64,000 bases of DNA from Ruminococcaceae bacterium FB2012 (GCA_900104495.1 FMXS01000006.1:146271-210270); one strand, 5' to 3'; shown: positions 43,996 through 51,014, numbered from the stretch's first letter. The notes: generated from the sequence alone by a model not told the origin. Numbers and translations are program-made.

Positions 43996-45159
43996 TTAAC
44001 TGTTGTTCAGCGAATCGAGATTTGCTTTGCTGAACTTCAAGTCCTCCTTCTTTATTGGGCGCACAAGATACAGTCCCTCCGGGTCGGAGCACCGACTGAA
44101 AAGCGCCGCAAGCTCGCCCTCCATTGTTGTGGTGGGGTCGATCAGCAGATGCTCCAGCGTTCCCTCATACGAGGAATTCAGATCAAGCGCATAAGCCGGT
44201 ATCAAAGGCATCTGCTCAAAGCTGCCGACCTTTTCGTAAACGAGATAGCTGTCATCGAATTCGTCGGTAAGACATTTAAGCCGCCGTTTATACCACTTAT
44301 ACCGCCCGCGATGTTTGTTGTCATCCGTCCTGACGGTCTCTTTTCCGGGTGTTCCATTATAAACTACCGGCGCGGCTACCCGGAATACCCTTCCGACGTC
44401 GTCACCTTCGGGCGAGGCTGTCACCATTACCGGCATATTGCAGGCAAATGTGACCTCTGCCGGCATCGGATATGCGTTCTCCGGCATATCGCCATCAATG
44501 AACGCCGTATAGGTGTGCTTGGGGTTCGGCAGATGCTGCATTTCCCGCTGATTGTGCTTCTCGGCTTTATAGCTCCTGCCATACAGCCGCACCGGCGGAT
44601 CACCGTCATCCTGGACATAACAGTAGTCGTTTATATCCTTGAGCATAGCGGTGCTGCCGTCGCGGAGGGAATCCAGCCATTTCTGAAAATCGGCATCCTT
44701 ATTCGGTTCCCGCAGGTCGATCTGCATAAGATCAAGGCTCCTCCAGAACGGCGTCATAGCCGCAGTTTTAAAGTCGATCTTACGGCAGACAAGCGCCGTC
44801 TTCATATCACCCACGAAAATCAATCTTAATTTGCGGTTATATAAATTCCGCGCAGTGCAGAGCTTTTCAAGCTCCCAGGCAGATATACGGTCGATGCCGT
44901 ATAAGACCATGAGATCGCAGCAAGCCACGACTTTTTCAATCGTTTCGCTGTCCATTTTAAGGACTTCATCGAGCCATATACAGTCACGTATAACTGCCAG
45001 CTTTTCCGTCCCGGCGCATATAAGGGTCTGCTTATGCCCTTTACGGCTTTTCAGCAGCTCATTAAGCACCTCTTCGCCTCCGTAAAGGAGTATATTCCTA
45101 TCAGTTTCAAAGAATATCTCCCTCGCCTTTTCCTTGTCTTTGATGATCTCTTTTGCCAT
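43996..45159 (-). CDS. Pif1-family helicase homologue with degenerate ATPase motifs (pseudohelicase)
   Basis: A 387-residue protein whose C-terminal part matches Pif1/RecD-type helicases: ALDLNSSYEGTLEHLLIDP in place of the usual A-x-TIHKSQG-x-T motif, then ALFSRCSDPEGLYLVRPI in place of VALSRV-x4-GLYL. Internal LIFVGDMKTALV matches the GD-x-Q motif but lacks Gln. Where a Walker A GxAGTGKS is expected there is ILLYGGEEVLNELL, with no Lys-Ser/Thr, and the Walker B position reads LMVLYGIDRIS instead of LIIDEIS. ATP hydrolysis is therefore unlikely. The ATG at 45159 follows AAAGGAGG. It is the first gene of a three-gene operon with its own promoter and structured leader. The helicase origin is my inference from motif order. 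Confidence 0.75.
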   Translation of the reverse strand: MAKEIIKDKEKAREIFFETDRNILLYGGEEVLNELLKSRKGHKQTLICAGTEKLAVIRDCIWLDEVLKMDSETIEKVVACCDLMVLYGIDRISAWELEKLCTARNLYNRKLRLIFVGDMKTALVCRKIDFKTAAMTPFWRSLDLMQIDLREPNKDADFQKWLDSLRDGSTAMLKDINDYCYVQDDGDPPVRLYGRSYKAEKHNQREMQHLPNPKHTYTAFIDGDMPENAYPMPAEVTFACNMPVMVTASPEGDDVGRVFRVAAPVVYNGTPGKETVRTDDNKHRGRYKWYKRRLKCLTDEFDDSYLVYEKVGSFEQMPLIPAYALDLNSSYEGTLEHLLIDPTTTMEGELAALFSRCSDPEGLYLVRPIKKEDLKFSKANLDSLNNS

Positions 45160-45191
45160 GTGTTTTTTGTCCTCCTTTTTAAAAATATAAA

Positions 45192-45260
45192 AAGAAGTCA
45201 AGCTCCCAGCACGCACTTTTCCCTTTTACAGGAACCCAGTACTGAGGAACTTGACCTCTT
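45192..45260 (-). ncRNA. Structured leader A upstream of the pseudohelicase operon
   Basis: The 5' untranslated region folds into a long hairpin. The minus-strand segment AAGAGGTCAAGTTCCT (45245-45260) pairs over 16 positions, with G-U pairs, with GGGAGCTTGACTTCTT (45192-45207), and is followed by TTTTATATTTTT, as in an attenuator. The apical part contains CCTGTAAAAGGGAAAAGTG, closely similar to leader B at 46.9 kb. The start codon is 32 bases past the hairpin. The class is not recognised. Confidence 0.65.
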
Positions 45261-45266
45261 ATCTAT

Positions 45267-45295
45267 ATTATACCATACACTTATACGGGCGACAA
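45267..45295 (-). promoter_or_regulatory. Promoter of the pseudohelicase operon
   Basis: Minus strand: TATAAT (45267-45272), 17-base spacer, TTGTCG (45290-45295). It is placed immediately before leader A. Confidence 0.7.
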
Positions 45296-45308
45296 GGGTT
45301 ATGGGCAT

Positions 45309-46367
45309 TTATTTTATAAGATAGTGCTGAACCGTTGTATCTGACCTATAATGATGCAGTATAGTGACCGAAACGTATAAAACTGCAACACGATCAAAAG
45401 AGGTTTCACGGCCTTGTTTCTCAAGCATCTTTTTACCAGCACCCCTAAGACGATACCTTTTATCTAAATTCTCCTTTAACGGTTTATTGTGTTCCTTGAA
45501 AAAACGCACCACAAAGTCTTTATAAAAGGTGCGACGTTCCGGATGTTCCTTTATATCAGCCATTACCCTTTTATATTCATCCATAGCGCACTGTGCCCTT
45601 GCATGGTGCAGATCAGCATCATGGTTCATCTGGTCTGCAGATAAAAAGGTATCACGGTTTTCCTCCAAAGCAGCCATATAGTACCTTTCAAGGATTTCCA
45701 GTTTATCAGGATCGCTTATATATGTCTCATTGTGTTTTCCGCCTTTGCCGACGGACTGTATAACAGCGTGATCTTTGCCCCAAGTTATATCGTCAACTTT
45801 AAGCCGATACAACTCTGCTCTGCGTAAACCGACCGCACTATTGAGTTCCAAAGCTGCGGCTGCGCGTTTTGAGTTGAAACTGTCACGGATTGCCGGTTTA
45901 ACCCCGCGTATAACATCAGCATACCTTCTTATAGGGTGCCGGAAATCGACCACATACTGACCTGTTGCCTTACACACAGCTGATAGTTTTAGGTTTATCG
46001 TGTTGGCAGAATCTCCCTTATCCTTTAAATGCTCTATATAGGGCTGTATATGTTTAACGGAGTCCTCAACCTTTATACGGGAAGTACCCGTTTGTGACTC
46101 CACAAACTTGGCAAAATCCTTCACAAAGCGGATATACGAGGACATGGTGCTAAAACTGAAGATCTTATCTTTTGCACTATCTATATGGAGCAGCTCCTGC
46201 TGAATTTTATCTGCGGGTACCCCTTGCCTTATAAGTGCGTTGCGGGCTTCACGGCGCTGGTCAAGAGTGCGCAGCTTATACGTCCTTTTGCTTTCGCCAT
46301 ACGCCGCCATATGTTCTAAACGCTCCCGCAGAGCATAAGAGAGCTGCTTTATACGCTCCTTTTTCAT
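45309..46367 (-). CDS. Atypical tyrosine recombinase
   Basis: A 352-residue integrase-like protein. The core-binding part (STMSSYIRFVKDFAKFVES, about residues 75-95) precedes a catalytic domain with Arg in SAVGLRRAELYRLKVDDI and Lys in GKGGKHNET. The C-terminus has LHHYRSDTTVQHYLIK, corresponding to the LGH and Tyr motifs. The usual His-x2-Arg-His box reads YRLRG, so the first histidine is Tyr. There is a long insert between the two halves (about residues 225-290). A strong AGGAGG precedes the ATG. It has neither a tRNA nor an excisionase next to it. Function as a real recombinase is plausible but not certain. Confidence 0.75.
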   Translation of the reverse strand: MKKERIKQLSYALRERLEHMAAYGESKRTYKLRTLDQRREARNALIRQGVPADKIQQELLHIDSAKDKIFSFSTMSSYIRFVKDFAKFVESQTGTSRIKVEDSVKHIQPYIEHLKDKGDSANTINLKLSAVCKATGQYVVDFRHPIRRYADVIRGVKPAIRDSFNSKRAAAALELNSAVGLRRAELYRLKVDDITWGKDHAVIQSVGKGGKHNETYISDPDKLEILERYYMAALEENRDTFLSADQMNHDADLHHARAQCAMDEYKRVMADIKEHPERRTFYKDFVVRFFKEHNKPLKENLDKRYRLRGAGKKMLEKQGRETSFDRVAVLYVSVTILHHYRSDTTVQHYLIK

Positions 46368-46860
46368 ATATATACCTCCTATACGATAATTTGGACAGTT
46401 AAATTCGTCGCCGCTTACACTAACACTATTTTTTCTCCTTTATATAAAGGATAGGTGTTGGTCCTCACCCATGCGGCCATTGGCTCTTTTATAAAGCAGA
46501 TGCCATAACTGCTTAGTTGAACATTTATAGCCCGTCCGGCTGCTGCTGATAAGGTGGGCAGCTCCACCGCCAGTGTTTAAAACTGTGGTAAAACTGAACT
46601 GGCATAGTTTTGATTTGCCCCGATGTTTCGGGGACTTCGGGAGTATAGGGGATTTCGGGGAGATCGGGGATATAGGGGATTTAGTGCGCCTATCCCATTC
46701 TCAACATTAGGAACCGTTATAAGGTCATCAATACAACGTGTGCAGAACGTTGTTTTTCAAAGCCGCCTCCAAGCGCTTATGGGGTGCGGCTCATCTGATA
46801 TCAGGTTACACCTCACCTCCCGGCGAGATGTAACCCGATAACTCCGTTTATGAATCTATT
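46368..46860 (-). other. Structured noncoding region upstream of the atypical recombinase
   Basis: About 490 bases without a credible gene but rich in hairpins: ACAACGT/ACGTTGT (46733-46739 with 46747-46753), AGCCGC/GCGGCT (46761-46766 with 46786-46791), GGTTACA/TGTAACC (46804-46810 with 46829-46835), the palindrome CCTTTATATAAAGG (46437-46450), and a G-tract array (46618-46680). Downstream of leader B and ahead of the recombinase, it could be part of one long structured RNA transcribed leftwards. A 72-codon plus-strand frame across it only reflects the 9-base repeat. Confidence 0.5.
46618..46680 (+). repeat. Six tandem 9-base G-tract repeats
   Basis: Units of (C/A)GGGG-N4 start at 46629, 46638, 46647, 46656, 46665 and 46674 with an exact 9-base pitch (the second has GGG). 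They follow CCCCGATGTTTCGGGG, which can itself form a hairpin. Four or more G-runs with 4-5 base loops could form a G-quadruplex on this strand. Confidence 0.85.
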
Positions 46861-46914
46861 ATAAAAAGGAAGTCAAATCAATCTAAACCTTCCTTGGTTT
46901 TTCAAGCATAAAGA

Positions 46915-46963
46915 AAAAGCTCCGAGAACACTTTCCCCGTTTAGGGTGGGACTCAGAACTTTT
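46915..46963 (-). ncRNA. Structured leader B, related to leader A
   Basis: On the minus strand AAAAGTTCTGAG (46952-46963) pairs over 12 positions with CTCGGAGCTTTT (46915-46926), followed by TTCTTT. The apical loop holds CCCTAAACGGGGAAAGTG, similar to the loop of leader A. It begins about 20 bases after its promoter. Terminator-like shape suggests attenuation of transcription towards the recombinase. Confidence 0.65.
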
Positions 46964-46983
46964 AAAAGTCTTTTACTATTTAT

Positions 46984-47011
46984 ATTATATCACATTTATT
47001 CTTGGTGGCAA
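46984..47011 (-). promoter_or_regulatory. Promoter upstream of leader B
   Basis: Minus strand: TATAAT (46984-46989), 16-base spacer, TTGCCA (47006-47011, five of six). Confidence 0.65.
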
Positions 47012-47108
47012 AGCTTTAGACGTATTTTTTTTATACCTTTTATATAGTGTGGCTTATATATCGGATTTTTACTCTCTCCCTCAACAAGATATACGCACTT
47101 CCTGTTCA

Positions 47109-48194
47109 TCACTCCACCCCCAGATCATCAAGCAGAGAATCATCGGGGAGAGAGCCGAACACATCGTTCTCCAACGCGCACCTTACAGAATCGGTGTTGC
47201 GCTTCAGATACTCGTCAGAAAATATGGATGTCACCTTATACTCGCCGTCCTCGATCTCCTTCTTCAAAAAGGCGAAGGTGTGCTTCGGGAGATTGAGCTC
47301 AAGCATATCCGCATTGTGGGTAGTAAATATGAGCTGCTCATTTTTGCCGAGCCTTTCAAGCATAAGTCCGAATATCCTTTTTTCGATATCGCTTTGGATA
47401 TACGAAAAATGCTCGTCGCAGTAGTAGAAGCTGCTCCCGCCCGAGATCATTGATGCAAGGAACACCGCCACGTCTATTCCTTCAGCAGTTCCGCTTGAAA
47501 GGAGCTCTCGGTTAAGCAGCTTGCCTTCCTGTATAATGATCTCCTGCCCCCTGCGGCGGATAACGAAGGAGTCCTTCAGGTCTTTGGCTATGAAAACATC
47601 CGTCAAAGTCGGATCAAGAGTACCTATCACAGCACGCAGAGTTTTTAACAGCACCTGCTTTTTAACATCTGCAAGACGGAGAGAGGTCTCAATTTCAGGA
47701 TAAGCAAAGCGGAAACCAAGATCGCCTATTGCAGATTTCAGCTTTTTCATATTTCCGTTTATCTCTTCGGTCCTGTCCTGCAGCTTTGCCGCAGCCTTCT
47801 CGTATGAATCGTTGACGGCTATTTCGGCAGTATAATAATGAAGGGTCACGTTCTCCTTATCTGCGATCCCGGAGATACGGTGCAGGATATATCCCTCATT
47901 TACAAAATCCACCTGAAACTCCGCAGGGCGATCTGAGGATACAAGCTCTCTTATTACAGCTTCGTTGGAGTCCTTGATTGCCTTGAAGATGCAGAGCAAA
48001 GCCCGTCCGAGACTTGTCTTGCCCGTTGCGTTGGAACCCATAAGGATAACAGCCTTCTTATACCTGAAACGCTCTCTGCCTTCAAGATATTCGTCCTCAA
48101 TCAGAGATCCGACGATCTTCTTGGGATAAGAGAAGTTTATATGGAAATCATCGAACCCGTAAATGTGGTTCAGCTTGACATCGAGAATAATCAT
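47109..48194 (-). CDS. AAA/ABC-type ATPase (AAA_15/AAA_21, OLD-like)
   Basis: A 361-residue stand-alone ATPase of the RecF/SMC/OLD-like group. Walker A is LMGSNATGKTSLG (about residues 51-63), the ABC signature is LLSSGTAEGIDVAVFLASM, Walker B is SSFYYCDEHFSYI with the catalytic Glu, and the switch histidine is FTTHNADML. No fused nuclease domain is seen. Such proteins are frequent in abortive infection and other phage-defence loci, where they sense or hold a partner in check. The nearest partner candidate is the SLOG-like gene at 48628. Two promoters precede it, the distal one through a SAM-I-like riboswitch and terminator. A strong AGGAGG precedes the ATG. Confidence 0.82.
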   Translation of the reverse strand: MIILDVKLNHIYGFDDFHINFSYPKKIVGSLIEDEYLEGRERFRYKKAVILMGSNATGKTSLGRALLCIFKAIKDSNEAVIRELVSSDRPAEFQVDFVNEGYILHRISGIADKENVTLHYYTAEIAVNDSYEKAAAKLQDRTEEINGNMKKLKSAIGDLGFRFAYPEIETSLRLADVKKQVLLKTLRAVIGTLDPTLTDVFIAKDLKDSFVIRRRGQEIIIQEGKLLNRELLSSGTAEGIDVAVFLASMISGGSSFYYCDEHFSYIQSDIEKRIFGLMLERLGKNEQLIFTTHNADMLELNLPKHTFAFLKKEIEDGEYKVTSIFSDEYLKRNTDSVRCALENDVFGSLPDDSLLDDLGVE

Positions 48195-48218
48195 ATAATC
48201 GCCTCCTATGATATTTTG

Positions 48219-48233
48219 TTCGTATTTTACGAA
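48219..48233. promoter_or_regulatory. Palindromic operator candidate
   Basis: TTCGTA-TTT-TACGAA is a perfect 6-bp inverted repeat placed just downstream of the proximal -10 of the ATPase gene, at the expected transcription start. Confidence 0.5.
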
Positions 48234-48236
48234 ATA

Positions 48237-48265
48237 ATGATAACATATTCTTGAGGATTTGTCAA
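48237..48265 (-). promoter_or_regulatory. Proximal promoter of the ATPase gene
   Basis: Minus strand: TTGACA (48260-48265), 17-base spacer, TATCAT (48237-48242). It lies after the riboswitch terminator and would give expression independent of it. Confidence 0.75.
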
Positions 48266-48315
48266 GGGGGGCGATGCAGCTATACCTTATTATATATAGA
48301 GAGTTTCAAATGCAT

Positions 48316-48343
48316 AAAAAAGTCCCACCGTTGCCGATGGGAC
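48316..48343 (-). terminator. Terminator of the SAM-I-like riboswitch
   Basis: Minus strand: GTCCCATCG-GCAA-CGGTGGGAC (48322-48343), a 9-bp stem with a GNRA tetraloop, followed by six T. It sits 16 bases after the 3' strand of aptamer helix P1, as in S-box expression platforms. Confidence 0.85.
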
Positions 48344-48358
48344 AGAGCTAACAAAGAA

Positions 48359-48467
48359 CAACTCATCGTTCAAGCTTTAGCACCTTACTAAACAGGTAGA
48401 CGTCATTCCTGCCAGCAGGTTGCTGTGCGGTCACAGAGCTTGTCTCTCGCGCACTCTCTATGAGCTG
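48359..48467 (-). promoter_or_regulatory. SAM-I-like (S-box) riboswitch aptamer
   Basis: On the minus strand helix P1 is CAGCUCAU (48460-48467) with AUGAGUUG (48359-48366). Next come AGAGAG, a P2 element GUGCG...CGCAC enclosing AGAGACAAGCUCUGUGA, which aligns with the S-box kink-turn region AGGGACUGGCCCGAUGA with compensatory changes. The core AGCAACC, the P3 arm, the core AAGGUGCUAA and GAACGAUGAG closing P1 follow in the right order. Helix P4 is very short or missing, an unusual trait. Aptamer, promoter and terminator form a complete transcriptional riboswitch in front of an ATPase gene rather than a methionine gene. Confidence 0.72.
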
Positions 48468-48482
48468 CCTTTCGACATTTAT

Positions 48483-48511
48483 ATTATAACATATTTATGA
48501 GAGTGTGTCAA
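48483..48511 (-). promoter_or_regulatory. Promoter of the SAM-I-like riboswitch unit
   Basis: Minus strand: TTGACA (48506-48511), 17-base spacer, TATAAT (48483-48488), full consensus. The aptamer begins 16 bases after the -10. Confidence 0.85.
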
Positions 48512-48581
48512 TGCACTTCACAATATCAGTCCCAAATTTCGGACTTGTTGTGCTGTGGTTTGCCATTTGGTTGTTTTAAAC

Positions 48582-48617
48582 TAAAAAAAGAATTCCCCGA
48601 TGTAACTCGGAGAACTC
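48582..48617 (-). terminator. Terminator after the SLOG-like gene
   Basis: Minus strand: GAGTTCTCCGA (48607-48617) pairs over 11 positions with TCGGGGAATTC (48590-48600), with G-U pairs, and is followed by TTTTTTT. It separates the SLOG-like gene from the riboswitch unit. Confidence 0.8.
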
Positions 48618-48627
48618 TTTGAAGGTC

Positions 48628-49128
48628 TTAAAAAAAGAATCGATCTGGATGAGGACACAGCGCATGAAGAGCATCACTGATACTCATGATATACGTAAGC
48701 TTTCTAACTTTATCATTGAGAAGCATGATTTTTTTCCCTTTTTCCAAAAAGTCAGCGATTACATCCATGAACTCGTTGCTCTCACCGTCCCAAATCAAGA
48801 ACATGGATTCTGCATCGTTCAGCATCTTATCTTGAACTTCAATAGGGTCGAAATCGTAGTACTCCCTCTCTTCCTGCATATATATGCTTTCATCGAGGAC
48901 ATTCTCTTCCCACAGGCCGAGGTTTTTACTATCAAAACAAAGACAGCTCGTGTATATCTTTACATTTTCCATTCTAAGATCATACAGGATCTCTTGGAAC
49001 TTTAAACTCGCCTTATCGGTCCCATTAAGAATGATCCGAGTATCTTGCTCGGCAGTTCCTTTCAAATAATGATATGCCGGCAACGGCACGGTTGTTATGC
49101 TTTCAGACATCAATATCGCGATATCCAT
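48628..49128 (-). CDS. SLOG/YpsA-like small protein
   Basis: A 166-residue protein. The C-terminal half contains AESMFLIWDGESNEFMDVIADFLEKGKKIMLLN, which matches the D-x-IWDG-x-S-x-G pattern of the cpYpsA branch of the SLOG superfamily (Rossmann-like nucleotide- or nucleotide-sugar-binding domains). The GT after the serine is replaced here by NEF, so ligand binding may differ. The N-terminal MDIAILMSESITTVPLPAYHYL looks like the first strand and loop. SLOG domains are often part of phage-defence systems that sense or make nucleotide signals. It ends in its own terminator. Function is inferred only at the fold level. Confidence 0.6.
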   Translation of the reverse strand: MDIAILMSESITTVPLPAYHYLKGTAEQDTRIILNGTDKASLKFQEILYDLRMENVKIYTSCLCFDSKNLGLWEENVLDESIYMQEEREYYDFDPIEVQDKMLNDAESMFLIWDGESNEFMDVIADFLEKGKKIMLLNDKVRKLTYIMSISDALHALCPHPDRFFF

Positions 49129-49255
49129 TTGTTTTTCCTCCTCTTAAAATAATAGTCGGTTGTGCACGAAGTGATCATTTAGGCGATGCGCGTATTGATG
49201 CAGTGCATTCTTTTGAAATACACATTGTTCCATCTCTCCTCGTATATTCAGAATT

Positions 49256-49321
49256 ATAGGAAATATAGGGAAAATAGAATTAAATACATAGCTTAATTTC
49301 CTATTTTTCCTATTTTCCCTA
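49256..49321. repeat. AT-rich iteron-like and inverted repeats downstream of the DUF3987 gene
   Basis: Three 9-base units of (A/T)TTTCCTAT type lie at about 49296-49321, facing inverted copies ATAGGAAAT and TAGGGAAAATAG at 49256-49277. TAGGGAAAATAG (49266-49277) and CTATTTTCCCTA (49310-49321) are perfect inverses. Closeness to a replication-type gene suggests an origin, although a terminator role is possible. Confidence 0.5.
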
Positions 49322-49336
49322 AAATACTACTAACTA

Positions 49337-50815
49337 TTAGTTGAATAAATACGGATTAAAAACAAGTAGATATCCCGGCCTGTTTCCTCCGTTTTCGGAA
49401 CGAATTTTAAAACGCCGAACATAATTGAAGTCTATCAGGAATTCTATCACTTCGTTCAGGTCTTTCGCGGTGTCGTAAAGTTGACAGTGAACATGATGGA
49501 GAAGATCACCCTGCTTGATTTCCTTTATTTCTAATTTTTGAATCTTCCGAATCAAGTTTTCGGCTTTCATTGTCATCATGCCGGTGGTGCCAAGCTTATA
49601 TGCTTGAATCGCCTGAGAGCGATAATATAAGCCTATTTTTATTGCTCGATTCATTGTTTCAAAATCAATAGCTTTAGCTACGGGATCTTCACCTTGAATT
49701 GTACGATCAAGGCAATGAAGGATTCCCGCGATTCTAAGAATCAAGCCGTGATATTTCCCACCCCAGTCTCTACATTCCGCCATTTCAGTCCGAAGGTCGC
49801 GTTGTATATAGTTGTCAAAAAAGCATTCGAATTTTCTGCCTGCAAGATCATCAAGGTATATTGTCTGCTCTTCTGTATTGTTCGTTTTACCGCAATACTC
49901 CATCTTCCTTTTGAGCAGTTGTACAATCAATGCGTTGTAAGCTGTTTTGACATCGTCAGAAATGCTTAGGGTGTTGTACTTTCTTTGCTTAAAATAATCG
50001 TCCGGAAAGCAATAAATCATGCGAGCAATGAACCCGCTCTCGCGAAAAGGGCGGTTAGCAAACAACTCGTTCCACATATATGGTTGGGTTGCCAAACACA
50101 TCGACACATAGGGCTTATGGATTGTTATTCTTTCTTTGGAAACCCTATTGCTGATATACATCTCGCCGTTCCACGATTTTAGAATCAGATCCAGATTAGC
50201 CATACCTTTATTATATCTGCCCGAAAAAGTTGAAAGAATCCCAGCTTCATCCGATAACATCAGCAGGCTTCCATTATATTCCAGCTCTTTTGTCAGGCTT
50301 TCTGGTGTGATATCTTGTATCAAAATGCTTCTGGGTTTGTAATTTTTTATAACGTCAAACTCCATCTGAAGTCGCGCTAACTCGTCGATGTCAGCATCGT
50401 TATCCTTTTCCATAATCTTAATTCGTTTTCGCAAAACATCACGCTTTTTTTGATTTTTGACGAAATCCAACTTATGCTCCTCATTGTACAAAGTTTCAAA
50501 GTCCTCAAACTCTTTTTCAATACCACGAATAACTGGTGACTTCATCGCACTTGGAGGTGCGATAATCATCGCATCAAGAAGCAGAGGCTCAGAGTGATCT
50601 TTCTTCCCGAGCACGCGATACACAGCTGTGAAGCAGTAGCTGACGGCCGATAGACACGCTGTGGCAGCCATCGCTGGATCGCTACATGTCGTCTCAGCCA
50701 GGCCGACGGCATATTCTTTAATCACCGACGGCAAAGCTTCGGTTGGAAAACTTGTATAGATCAACGACTCCATGTTCAGAGCATAAGGCTGTTGCCAATG
50801 CTTTTCATCCTTCAT
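49337..50815 (-). CDS. DUF3987-domain protein (primase/helicase-like, replication of a mobile element)
   Basis: A 492-residue protein of the DUF3987 family, often annotated YfjI-like. Features are LLDAMIIAPPSAMKSPVIRGIEKEFEDFE, a P-loop-like region in which Ser and Lys follow the small residues, RSILIQDITPESLTKELEYNGSLLMLSDEAGILSTFSGRY with the acidic DEAG, and a C-terminal winged-helix-like end. Members occur on phages, satellites and plasmids and are thought to work in replication initiation. The ATG at 50815 follows AAAGGAG and overlaps the excisionase-like gene by 11 bases. Confidence 0.85.
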   Translation of the reverse strand: MKDEKHWQQPYALNMESLIYTSFPTEALPSVIKEYAVGLAETTCSDPAMAATACLSAVSYCFTAVYRVLGKKDHSEPLLLDAMIIAPPSAMKSPVIRGIEKEFEDFETLYNEEHKLDFVKNQKKRDVLRKRIKIMEKDNDADIDELARLQMEFDVIKNYKPRSILIQDITPESLTKELEYNGSLLMLSDEAGILSTFSGRYNKGMANLDLILKSWNGEMYISNRVSKERITIHKPYVSMCLATQPYMWNELFANRPFRESGFIARMIYCFPDDYFKQRKYNTLSISDDVKTAYNALIVQLLKRKMEYCGKTNNTEEQTIYLDDLAGRKFECFFDNYIQRDLRTEMAECRDWGGKYHGLILRIAGILHCLDRTIQGEDPVAKAIDFETMNRAIKIGLYYRSQAIQAYKLGTTGMMTMKAENLIRKIQKLEIKEIKQGDLLHHVHCQLYDTAKDLNEVIEFLIDFNYVRRFKIRSENGGNRPGYLLVFNPYLFN

Positions 50816-51014
50816 TTTTATCTCCTTTAGGCCACACACAGCCGTTTGAAAGGTACTGTGCGAGCCAGTTCTCATTTATCAAAACTTTATTTCCAATTCT
50901 TATAAAAGATATCCTTTCCTCCTTCACGAGCCGCCGAACTGCAGTTACAGGTAATTCGAAGTCAATGGCGACCTGCTTTATCGTGCGCATTTTAGGCTTT
51001 TGATTATTATTCAT
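50805..51014 (-). CDS. Excisionase-like MerR/HTH_17 DNA-binding protein
   Basis: A 69-residue protein with a winged-helix of the excisionase type: RTIKQVAIDFELPVTAVRRLVKEERISFIRIGNKVLINENWLAQYL. It would bind the attachment site and favour excision, or regulate the adjacent genes. AGGAGG precedes the ATG at 51014. It is translated just before, and overlaps, the DUF3987 gene. The two diverge from the repressor and integrase genes at 52-54.5 kb, as in phage satellites. Confidence 0.85.
   Translation of the reverse strand: MNNNQKPKMRTIKQVAIDFELPVTAVRRLVKEERISFIRIGNKVLINENWLAQYLSNGCVWPKGDKNEG

Noticed and set aside
46623..46841. 72-codon plus-strand frame with repeated Arg-Gly-Phe/Tyr residues
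   Set aside because: The repeat is produced by the 9-base G-tract array and there is no start signal. It is better seen as noncoding.
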